The translations under genes were made by a program, and so were the position numbers. The notes under the pieces are model-generated. The model saw only the letters and a program-made list of their open reading frames with translations. It was not told the DNA's origin and did not search any database. From NCBI GenBank assembly GCA_032718475.1, contig JAUCBJ010004696.1:1-37327 (forward strand): 37,327 nt of DNA, read 5' to 3'. This DNA comes from Nemertoderma westbladi (taxonomy: Eukaryota; Xenacoelomorpha; Nemertodermatida; Nemertodermatidae). Shown here in pieces: positions 1 through 11,749 of the stretch (positions are counted from its first letter, which is position 1; each line of letters opens with the position of its first letter).

Positions 1-299
1 AGTAAACGGTAATATGCAGTCAATCAAAATCGCATCGCATTTCGTACGCGCACAGGAACTTAATCATGAAAAAGTAGGCCTACAACAATTATAATATACT
101 GTATAAATGGTTTCAGTTTCGATTTCAGTCAGGCCGTACAGGTAGTAGTGGTGGGTGAACTTAACAGCTGCAGTGCAGTGCGGCAGATCAGTCATTTCAA
201 ATTTCCATACCATAAGGTTTAGTTCAGTTTAGAGTTAAAATAATTATATTCAACATTTCACTAGAAAAGCAGGATCGTTTCAGCCAAGGCGGGACAATC

Positions 300-376
300 G
301 GGCGTCCCGCCAGGCATCTCGGGGGACAATGTGACAGGGACTACAAAGCGGGACTGTCCCGCCGAAAGCGGGACGT
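300..376. repeat. GC-rich repeat fragment with GCGGGAC / GTCCCGC units
   Basis: The stretch alternates GCGGGAC-type units with their complement GTCCCGC and ends in GGGACGTCTGGTCACC. Units of this kind, with a GGTGACCAGACGTCCC end in the other orientation, resemble the termini of non-autonomous DNA transposons, but no second terminus or target duplication could be placed. It stands out from the AT-rich surroundings. The family assignment is a guess. Confidence 0.4.
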
Positions 377-616
377 CTGGTCACCTTAGTTATGGTAGGC
401 ACAGGCAAATAAATTGATGTCTGTTGAGATGTATTGAAGGAGCACTATTCCTTCTACTAGACTACTACAGTTAGGCCATGTCCTTGTGTGCTAGCCTAGG
501 CACTGGCTTGGTCAATGACTTTAGATAGCTATGTTAGTAATGTACAACTTCAAGAAATATTATTGGGCACGGCTGCTGCCCTTGCCATGCCTTAGGCTCT
601 ATGGGGGAGAATGGGG

Positions 617-855
617 CCCATGTGAAGAATACCAGACTTTCTACAGTCATATTTCACTTTGCAGTTACCCATATGTGAAGAATACCAGGTTTTCACCAAA
701 AACACAGGTTACAGAAGGGCTGAATTTAACCAAAACAATAACCGAATTAGCATATTTACAGAATATAGATAAATTCAAAAAATAAAATATCGTCATATAC
801 AAAATTCCAATAAAAAGTCGACCGAAAAGTGAAATCCTGGTATTCTTCACATGGG
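617..855. repeat. Short repeat ATGTGAAGAATACCAG, two direct and one inverted copy
   Basis: ATGTGAAGAATACCAG occurs at about 620-635 and 673-688. Its reverse complement CTGGTATTCTTCACAT occurs at 837-852, just before the AC tract. The inverted arrangement could be a foldback or the edge of a small mobile element, but no complete element could be delimited. Confidence 0.55.
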
Positions 856-878
856 CGACATTTATGGCATCCGACACA

Positions 879-4921
<4,043 letters not shown>

Positions 4922-4926
4922 ATAAT
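4922..4926. repeat. Left target-site duplication of element 1 (ATAAT)
   Basis: ATAAT directly precedes the 5' LTR and recurs directly after the 3' LTR at 21674-21678. Five base pairs is usual for BEL/Pao. The flanks are AT-rich, which weakens the match a little. Confidence 0.75.
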
Positions 4927-5061
4927 TATAGAATTATATTCTCTAAATGCCGTGGATTTTCAAAATTTCTATTTTATTCGGATTAACTTTGTAAAAGATT
5001 GCTTTGAGTTCTCATTCGTATTGGTTCTATCTATTGTACACCCATCGGTCAAGTGGTTCAG

Positions 5062-5141
5062 TAGCTCAGTCGGTAGAGCGTTGGAAATTATATGTGTAGT
5101 AGGTATCGAGTTCGAATCCTAGTAAATGCGAATTATTTTTT
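5062..5141 (+). promoter_or_regulatory. tRNA-like Pol III unit in 5' LTR
   Basis: TAGCTCAGTCGG (5062-5073) fits the tRNA A box and AGTTCGAATCC (5109-5119) fits the B box. They are 47 bp apart, a normal tRNA distance. A T6 run (5136-5141), a Pol III terminator, follows 16 bp after the B box. The D arm (GCTC/GAGC) pairs, but the anticodon, T and acceptor stems pair poorly, so this is a tRNA-derived promoter unit and not a working tRNA gene. It lies about 300 bp upstream of the Pol II start. The other element's LTR has an equivalent unit at 35144-35227. Confidence 0.75.
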
Positions 5142-5297
5142 GTGCAGAATTTCAACTCATTTAAATTAACCGCTACAAATTAATTGCATTTGTCTGTACC
5201 AATGAGACTGTAGTTATTTGATTGTAACCAATGTCGTGCAAGTTATATATTAGCTGGACCAATAGCTATCTTTAAAACCTTGTTAGAATCTATAGAA

Positions 5298-5376
5298 CAA
5301 TCGAGAATTTTCTCGATTGATTGCGGCACAAATTTGGTATAAAAAGGTGCGATTCGTTCATTAGTTATCAATCTCA
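5298..5376 (+). promoter_or_regulatory. Pol II core promoter of LTR 1 with palindrome
   Basis: A perfect 10-bp inverted repeat (CAATCGAGAA, TT spacer, TTCTCGATTG; 5298-5319) precedes TATAAAAA (5338-5345). TCAATCT follows, with the predicted start A at 5370, 32 bp from the TATA box. Three CCAAT boxes lie upstream at 5199-5265. AATAAA at 5451-5456 lies about 80 nt downstream of the predicted start, giving a short R region and a very long U5. LTR 2 has the same TATA to TTATCA spacing. Confidence 0.7.
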
Positions 5377-6540
5377 ACCTTAGTTTACAGATTATATCTC
5401 TTGTTTATTCTGTCATTAGTATTCAGATTACATTTTGTATTATTTTCTGCAATAAATTCGGAAATACCGCTATCTGCTTTTCTTTTACTATGCTTCACCA
5501 CGGTGAACCCAGCTAAGGGATAGGATGGCAGGCTAGAGATCGGGCCGCAGCAATGAACAGGAACATCACGGGAATGTAGACGAGAGACAACCCGCAATAC
5601 CTTCTTGAGTTATTCGCCCATCGCCTGAAAGGTTAGACAGCGTTCGATCCTTGCTACCTAAGTGTAAGACCAAAGATCAAAAGGTAGACGTAGTGACACG
5701 CTGCAAGCCTAAAATTACATCATAGGGACTGTACTGTCTTGATTCAGGAAAACCCACAGTAGACCTTCACATTCCTACGGGGAGGGGAGAGAGAGCGCAG
5801 GCAGATACTAGTACGCAGATAGGACGTAGGCACACCGGTACAAGGCATACACATTGGTTAGGGTGCAGCAAACTGTACGCTTAACTCTTGCTAAGTACAG
5901 GTGCGTGTGCGACTATTTGCAGTACGACAGTGTCCATTGCATTAGAACTTGTAGGCTAGGGGGGTTGCTGTGTTTTCACCTGAATTGGGATTGTACCGTT
6001 CAGGCGGTAGGGCAGTTTACACTAGGCGCAAATAAATTGAGGCTATCAGGGATATACTAACATCTACCGTGTCCCCGCCAACGCCCTAATAGGAAGTTAC
6101 CCGGACTACCTGGGTGACTAAAATTCTAGATAGGAGCCAGGATAGCTATTAGTACCCGTACGCCTACAGTAGTAAACTAACACATCTCTTCTTAGTATCA
6201 GGGACCTGGTACCTAAAATTGCCGAATTCTGGGCGTAGTATTAACCTTATGCCTGAATTTTGAGTCCTGGAAATACGCAAGAGGGGAAGGAACCTTATCA
6301 TTCGTGAGTATTGGACCTACAAGTTACAAAATTAGAATATTCGTAAAATGCACACCGTACCCAGTAATTATATATGAGAAGGAGCAAAACTGTTTTGACC
6401 GTTCAGAATTAACACACGCGCGTTAGAAATTATTTACACCTCGAAATATATAAAATTAACTTTCGTCCTTACTGTGCTTTGCCCGCTAGTTAGACATCTC
6501 CAAATCTCTGCCTGTACCTAGCTAGCGTCCCTTTGCCCAA

Positions 6541-6630
6541 CCATATAAATCACACCGCGGCAAAGTATACGAGCCCCTTAGTCCGTCAGTGAGTCAGCCT
6601 GATTTTAGGATTCGCTGCGCGGGATTTGTT
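6541..6630 (+). promoter_or_regulatory. Second TATA block conserved between the LTR families
   Basis: The 22-bp stretch at 6541-6562, containing CATATAAATC and ACCGCGG, is identical at 36891-36912 in the otherwise diverged LTR 2. In both it is followed about 40 bp on by GTCAG and then by GGATTCGCTGCGCGGG. Such conservation suggests a second, downstream promoter or an RNA element in U5. Which TATA box drives the genomic RNA cannot be decided from sequence. Confidence 0.55.
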
Positions 6631-6834
6631 TTATCGAAGTTTGTCTGCTCGTAGACTGTTTTCTGCCTCACCGGTTATAAGAGATCGATACTGCAATATA
6701 TTCGTTTACTTAGAGTTTACTGTTTTGGTGAGAAGGTCGGATTTATGATTTGATTTACAAACTTTACAGTAGGATATTGCAGGTATTGTTACCGTCTCTT
6801 CCAATTAGTAGGAATAGGCGTATCTCTTCCAATA

Positions 6835-7642
6835 GTAGGAATGTGTTTTACTGAACTACGGTTCGGTAGGACTAAAGTTATTTGAAAATTTTGTATTTTG
6901 AGGTAAAAGTTTATATTTGATTAGCTAAGTGCTAATTTTTTGAAATAAAATTTGATTTGAAAGCGCGTAAAATATTTTTGGAATTGAATACCGGTGTTTA
7001 AAAAGGGTTTAAATACCATATTGTACCAGTACAAAATTTTCGTAAAGTAAAACCTAACTCTTTTGTTTTTTCAGGATTCAGAACTCATTTCTAGGCTGTA
7101 ACGGGAGCAAGACCGTGTTTAGCAAGTTTGGGAGATAGATAACCCAACAACTTTGGTTGGGAAAATCGCGCTTCGTCCGCAACGCTGGAAACGGAAAGGT
7201 TTACGTTCGGTTTGTATCTGGGGATCTGTTTTTCTGGAGAATTATTGGAGTGGGTGAGTTCGAAAGTTGCATAAATAAGTTAGGCATTACCGTATTAGTT
7301 AAAATTATTGTGGGTTCCACTGTCTCAAGTATTTATGCATTCCGTATGATTTCTTTGTTCATTGCTGAATTAGTCCGTATTATTGTATTTAATTTACCTT
7401 TTGATAACGCATATCGTTATCCGATTTATTTGTTATAAAATTGGCCGCTAGGCTAATTTTATTATATACTTATTCCGTGACATTTATTTGCTGTAAAATT
7501 GGCCGTTTAGGCTAATTTTATCCATCTGCTATAAAATCGGCCGGTAGGCTAATTTTATAAGACTGTAATTAGTACCGTTTAGATATAAATACGGTAAACT
7601 CGATACTTTGACACTCACTTTACTTGACTTACAACTACCGAA
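6835..7642 (+). other. Element 1 leader with possible intron end
   Basis: This is untranslated leader between the LTR and gag. No clear primer-binding site starting TGG follows the LTR. A strong 3' splice-site signature ends at 7074, with branch-like CTAAC at 7054-7058 and then a pyrimidine tract TTTTGTTTTTTCAG. Donor-like GGTGAGA (near 6728) and GAGGTAAAA (near 6901) lie upstream, so a small leader intron is possible. A 93-codon frame at 7157-7438 begins with TTG and shows no known domain; I do not call it a gene. Confidence 0.5.
7435..7558 (+). repeat. Three repeated stem-loops in the leader
   Basis: Three copies (7435-7462, 7494-7520, 7531-7558) share the form TAAAATTGGCC, a short spacer, then AGGCTAATTTTA. 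The halves are nearly complementary, so each copy can fold as a hairpin. They end 84 nt before the gag start. Position and repetition fit a packaging, dimerisation or translation signal, but that role is inferred. Confidence 0.7.
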
Positions 7643-10600
7643 ATGAGTGACAAACAAGACTATACGAAGAATACACCTACCGACTATGACTCGTGTGACG
7701 CGGATAAGTCAGCAGCGGAAGACCAGCAGGGGAAGACTCGCGAGCCTACCGAACCTACACCGTGTGCGTCACCAGTACATCCAACGGGAGTACCGGATGC
7801 CGTAGTACGAGGCGACGGCAGGACCGAGGACTTTCTAACTGTTCCGCAACCTAGACATAGGGAAACGGAAATGGTAAGTTCAGCAGGAAGCACAGAAAGT
7901 GTGGTTAGAAGCGTCGGAGGTTACATGGCGCATATAACCAGGAGTATTGGGGAAGGCCAACGCATATTAGACGAGTTGACCGCTCCGATGTCTCGATTCG
8001 AGTTCTACACCCTCCAGGTTAGAGTACAAAGTAGAGTACACAAGTCCGTAGATAACCTAATTGGTCTACAAGATCTAGCTAGACAGAGACAGGACATGGA
8101 TACTCAACTTAGAATCCTCGAGAAACTAATGATCACTAGAGAGAAACTGATTCAGTTTAAGTCGACGATTAGACAGATACAACAGGAACAAGCGGACCAG
8201 TTGTTAGGTGAGTCAGTTTCGGATGAATTATTGCAGCCCGAGGAAGAACAGGAACTGTACCGACTGGATGGACAATTGAAACATCTGACGGACCACTTAC
8301 GCATGTGCGGCGAAGACGTCGGCGATTTGGAAGCCGTGCCGGAATATACGAGGGAAACTTCATTCGCACAAATCGAATCGGCACCGGGAATGCTAAATCA
8401 ATCGCTGGTAAGTATTTGTAGCGAAATCTGCGAGGGAAGTATAGTCACGTCAGAAGTTGCTCGACAACAGCAAGAATTCCACCGACAGCGACAAGAAATG
8501 GAAGAACAAGCTCAACTTCTAGTGATGCAGGCAGCAGTAGAGGAAGAGAAGCTACGCGTTGCGAATATAGCAAGAATCTCTCATCTACAGGAACAAGCTG
8601 AATTAGAAGCAGCCGAGGTAGAAAGGTTAGAAGTAGACATTGCCCGACAAGCGGCAGCGGCAGCGGCCGAGGTAGAGCGACAAGCGGCAGCGGCCGAGTT
8701 AGAGCGACAGAACGCAGCGGCCGAACTGGAGCGACAAACGGCAGCGGCAGAGGCGGAATTAAAACGAGAAAGGTTAGTTTCGGAAGCACGGGCCGAAATG
8801 AGAACACGGCAAATAAAAGCTCAATCCGCTATACGACAAGCGGAGTTTGAGGCGCAACGTCAACAAACGGAACAACGAGAGAAGACGGCTAAACTTCATT
8901 TCGAACTCGAGAAGAAGGCGAGAGAATTAGCGAACGCCGAGGAAGATCTGGATCAAAAGGCCCGCGATCGATCGATGAGATCTCGTGATGGACATGATTT
9001 GGACCAGTTAGAAGTAAGACATCGCCAAATTCAGGAACGGAAGAAGGAAGGAAGCGTAGGAGCACCCGGACGGGAACAACAATTAGTAAAAGACGTGTGT
9101 CAACGATTCCCACAGGTAACTCATATGTTTGCACCGGTTACAACAAAGGAACCTGTTTCGATTGCGGGTAGTCGTGATATTTCTCCTATCCATGGTGCGA
9201 CGGAACACAGGTTTGTTATCCCGGACGAGTTTACACCGCCAAGAGCAACGTCGTCGCCTATTCCGAAAGTCAAAGTAAGTAACCCACCGATTACAGATCG
9301 TAGTAGTTTATTGACCGCACCTGCACTACTGACGACAAAACAGGTGAGTCCACCTTTGACACCTAAACCGGTTACGCATTACACGTACCCAATGACTTTT
9401 AGGCCTACCAGGCCTTTAGATTCAAAAGCGGTTACTCGACCACCGAACCAGTTTACATCGCAATCTACGACTTCGAGGAAGACTTGTGAGCCTACCGAAC
9501 AATGGAGACCAGTGGATACGCGACCATTCAACCAGTTTACATCGCAATCTACGACTTCGAGGAAGACTTGTGAGCCTACCGAACAACGAAAGCGAGACGA
9601 TGTTCCGAAACGAAACGTGAGAATTCGTACGACACAACGAACGCGAGCACGTCGACCACCATATCCAGATGATAGTAGTACTTCGAGCGAATCGGATTAC
9701 CCGAAACGCGAGGTATTTAGAACAGGGGCGGCCGATGAATATAAACGCGAGCGTTCAGATAACTCCTTTGTAGACAATCCTCCACAGAATACACCAACAC
9801 AGAAGGCGTTACCACCAGCGGGCGCGATCGGTGCACAACAATTCGCAGACATTGTCAACAAGTTGGCCCGGATTGAGGAACGTCTGGAGGAAGGTTACAC
9901 CGACAGTTCGAGAAATTCCGAATTCGAACACAATAGACACCCGAAGGAACCACAAAGACAGGTACCTTCAAACCCCACATCGTATCAGGGAAAAGCGCCA
10001 AGAAGGGATATCAACAAGGTTATCAACCAAGGACGCGAAACTCTGAACGTTGCCGAGGAGATAGCGAAATTCGCAGCCAGACAGGGATTGCCGGTACAAC
10101 AACCACCGAAGTTTTCCGGTAGCTCAAAACACTGGCATACCTTCGTAGACTATATCGAATCCCAGATTGCCGTGTGCGCCTTTACGTCACGGGAGAAGTT
10201 CAATTACCTGCTCCAAACGTTGTCAGGAGAACCTAAACGTTTGGCGGAGACTTTCGTCGGTGTACCGGACGCTTTCGAACTAGCGTACGATCGTTTAACT
10301 TCGATATACGGAGGTACAGTGAGCATGGCCAGGTCAGTAATAGAGGAACTCTGTAAGGGAGGGGCTATCACTAAACCCGTCGACTTACTAAAACTAGCTG
10401 ACGAGATCAAGAACGCTATCACTACCTTAAGATCAATTGGACAACTTGATTACGGGAATACCCCTACAGTCCTATTAAAGATAATAGGACGACTCCACCA
10501 TCGACTTCGTCGGGAGTGGAGGAAGGTCGAATACCAGCGAGAGGAGCGGGGAGGATTCTTAAAACTAGAAGATGTGTACCTTTTAATATCCAGGGAGGCG

Positions 10601-11749
10601 GTAGTAGAAACTCGATCTAACTACACCGACCAGCACATCGTGGCAGAAGGAATCACGCTGCCATCCTCCAACCGACAAAAACCCCAGACAACATCCACTA
10701 AGACGGCCACTTACGCCACACCGACGGAATCACGACAATTCTCAGACGGTAATAGAGTATCTGCGCCCATTGGGACGAAACAGACGAGACAGCAACTCAG
10801 CACCGACTTCAACGGCTGCCAATACTGCGAGCATCTAGGTAAGCGGTATATTGGTCACAAGTTACGAGGTTGTCGACAATTTCGCGAGTTGAACTCGGAA
10901 GAACGACGGCTGCAGATACGGCCACTGGACTCTTGTTGGCGGTGTACGCGACACGGACACATGCGTAAGGATTGCCCAAATACTGACACTTGTCCATCCT
11001 GTGGACGCAACCACGACGGTCTGCTCCACACAGACAGCCACACGCCGACGAAACGCTTCGCCAGGGAACACCCGGAAGCAGCAGCGAGATGTGATGCGGC
11101 CTACCGAAAACGAGAATCGAAAACGACTCCAACCTTCGTGACCCATATTGAGGATTGCTTCTCAGAACAATCCGGATCGTCGGACGAAGAATCAGAAGAC
11201 GACGATGAATATTCCAATGGAGACGAACAACCGTCGATCGCGCTCCTGACTACTGATCAACTGAAGGGGTTCAGTGTAATCCCGATCAAGGTTACTGGCA
11301 CAAAAGGGAGCAAGAGGATCTATGCGATTCTAGATTCAACCTCATCCCATAGCTACGTGGACAAAAAGATAGCTGACGTCGTGACGGATCTAAAACAAGG
11401 TAAGCACGTCAGTTATACAGTAAGTAGTATGCACGGACAGCGTGCAATACCAGTGACACGAGTTAAGTTGGACTTAGACTCTCTTCTTCCAAAATCGCAA
11501 CACAGCGAGAGGGAGAGGTCTTTGTTGCCCTTTAGAGATCTAACTTTTGCGGCCACGAAGGACTTTAGTAACCTACTAGGTCCAGTGCCGGAACAATCTC
11601 TGGAGGACCGTAAGTATTTCAGACACCTTGGTGTACCCGAATGTCCTGTCAATTATAGATCGGTAGCAATGCTGATCGGGACGGACCAATTCAACCTACA
11701 TCAGGTGTGGGAAACCAGACCATCGGCAGTTGTAGCGGGAAACGCATAA
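7643..11749 (+). CDS. gag-pro: BEL/Pao Gag-protease
   Basis: This 1,368-residue frame starts at the first ATG after the leader hairpins. Gag forms the particle and binds RNA; the protease matures it. Residues about 90-190 look helical and about 270-440 form a Glu/Gln/Arg coiled coil with Ala-rich 9-11 residue repeats. A 28-residue duplication lies near 600-650. A DUF1759-like region spans about 816-960, typical of BEL Gag. Zinc-binding motifs near 1055-1135 include CWRCTRHGHMRKDC and CPSCGRNH. The DUF1758-like aspartic protease follows, with ILDSTSSHSYV at about 1229-1239, where the family normally has D-S/T-G; the Gly is Thr here (Asp at 1231). The frame ends at TAA 11747-11749, and pol continues in the same frame. 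Confidence 0.92.
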   Translation: MSDKQDYTKNTPTDYDSCDADKSAAEDQQGKTREPTEPTPCASPVHPTGVPDAVVRGDGRTEDFLTVPQPRHRETEMVSSAGSTESVVRSVGGYMAHITRSIGEGQRILDELTAPMSRFEFYTLQVRVQSRVHKSVDNLIGLQDLARQRQDMDTQLRILEKLMITREKLIQFKSTIRQIQQEQADQLLGESVSDELLQPEEEQELYRLDGQLKHLTDHLRMCGEDVGDLEAVPEYTRETSFAQIESAPGMLNQSLVSICSEICEGSIVTSEVARQQQEFHRQRQEMEEQAQLLVMQAAVEEEKLRVANIARISHLQEQAELEAAEVERLEVDIARQAAAAAAEVERQAAAAELERQNAAAELERQTAAAEAELKRERLVSEARAEMRTRQIKAQSAIRQAEFEAQRQQTEQREKTAKLHFELEKKARELANAEEDLDQKARDRSMRSRDGHDLDQLEVRHRQIQERKKEGSVGAPGREQQLVKDVCQRFPQVTHMFAPVTTKEPVSIAGSRDISPIHGATEHRFVIPDEFTPPRATSSPIPKVKVSNPPITDRSSLLTAPALLTTKQVSPPLTPKPVTHYTYPMTFRPTRPLDSKAVTRPPNQFTSQSTTSRKTCEPTEQWRPVDTRPFNQFTSQSTTSRKTCEPTEQRKRDDVPKRNVRIRTTQRTRARRPPYPDDSSTSSESDYPKREVFRTGAADEYKRERSDNSFVDNPPQNTPTQKALPPAGAIGAQQFADIVNKLARIEERLEEGYTDSSRNSEFEHNRHPKEPQRQVPSNPTSYQGKAPRRDINKVINQGRETLNVAEEIAKFAARQGLPVQQPPKFSGSSKHWHTFVDYIESQIAVCAFTSREKFNYLLQTLSGEPKRLAETFVGVPDAFELAYDRLTSIYGGTVSMARSVIEELCKGGAITKPVDLLKLADEIKNAITTLRSIGQLDYGNTPTVLLKIIGRLHHRLRREWRKVEYQREERGGFLKLEDVYLLISREAVVETRSNYTDQHIVAEGITLPSSNRQKPQTTSTKTATYATPTESRQFSDGNRVSAPIGTKQTRQQLSTDFNGCQYCEHLGKRYIGHKLRGCRQFRELNSEERRLQIRPLDSCWRCTRHGHMRKDCPNTDTCPSCGRNHDGLLHTDSHTPTKRFAREHPEAAARCDAAYRKRESKTTPTFVTHIEDCFSEQSGSSDEESEDDDEYSNGDEQPSIALLTTDQLKGFSVIPIKVTGTKGSKRIYAILDSTSSHSYVDKKIADVVTDLKQGKHVSYTVSSMHGQRAIPVTRVKLDLDSLLPKSQHSERERSLLPFRDLTFAATKDFSNLLGPVPEQSLEDRKYFRHLGVPECPVNYRSVAMLIGTDQFNLHQVWETRPSAVVAGNA
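7731..7750 (+). repeat. Dispersed 20-nt motif, copy in gag N-terminus
   Basis: Matches GGAAGACTYGCRAGCCTWYC at 20 of 20 positions. It is translated in the frame giving KTREPT. Confidence 0.85.
9477..9496 (+). repeat. Dispersed 20-nt motif, gag copy 2
   Basis: 19 of 20 match to the consensus (T at position 11). It is translated as RKTCEPT and lies in the first unit of the 84-bp duplication. Confidence 0.85.
9561..9580 (+). repeat. Dispersed 20-nt motif, gag copy 3
   Basis: 19 of 20 match; identical to the copy 84 bp upstream and created by the same duplication. Confidence 0.85.

Larger units (their letters stand above)
1..878. other. Flanking DNA, no gene
   Basis: I see no supported gene in this stretch. 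It contains a GC-rich repeat fragment at 300-376 and a short repeat in both orientations at 617-855, listed separately. ORFs that extend into the AC tract from here are artefacts of the dinucleotide repeat. Confidence 0.6.
4927..6834 (+). repeat. 5' LTR of element 1
   Basis: The 1,908-bp direct repeat has its second copy at 19766-21673. It starts TATAGAATT and ends TCTTCCAATA, not the usual TG...CA. The ends are supported by the ATAAT duplication and by the block before the 3' LTR, which is conserved in element 2. In order it contains a tRNA-like Pol III unit (5062-5141), three CCAAT boxes (5199-5265), a 10-bp palindrome (5298-5319), a TATA box (5338-5345), AATAAA (5451-5456) and a second conserved TATA block (6541-6562). 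Small ORFs inside it (5385-5597 minus, 5854-6060 plus) show no domain. Confidence 0.95.
9446..9603 (+). repeat. 84-bp direct duplication inside gag
   Basis: The stretch from 9446 is repeated from 9530 with an exact 84-bp (28-codon) period, keeping frame. Each unit carries one copy of the dispersed 20-nt motif (9477-9496 and 9561-9580), encoding RKTCEPTE. The near-identity of the copies suggests a recent duplication. Confidence 0.9.

Noticed and set aside
5062-5141. A genuine tRNA gene in the LTR
   Set aside because: Anticodon, T and acceptor stems do not pair well; only the promoter boxes, D arm and terminator are convincing.
5691-5711. Motif-like GCAAGCCTAAA in LTR 1
   Set aside because: Only about half the positions match.
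7157-7438. 93-codon ORF in the leader as a small gene
   Set aside because: It starts at TTG, has no recognised domain and lies over a probable splice and RNA-structure region.
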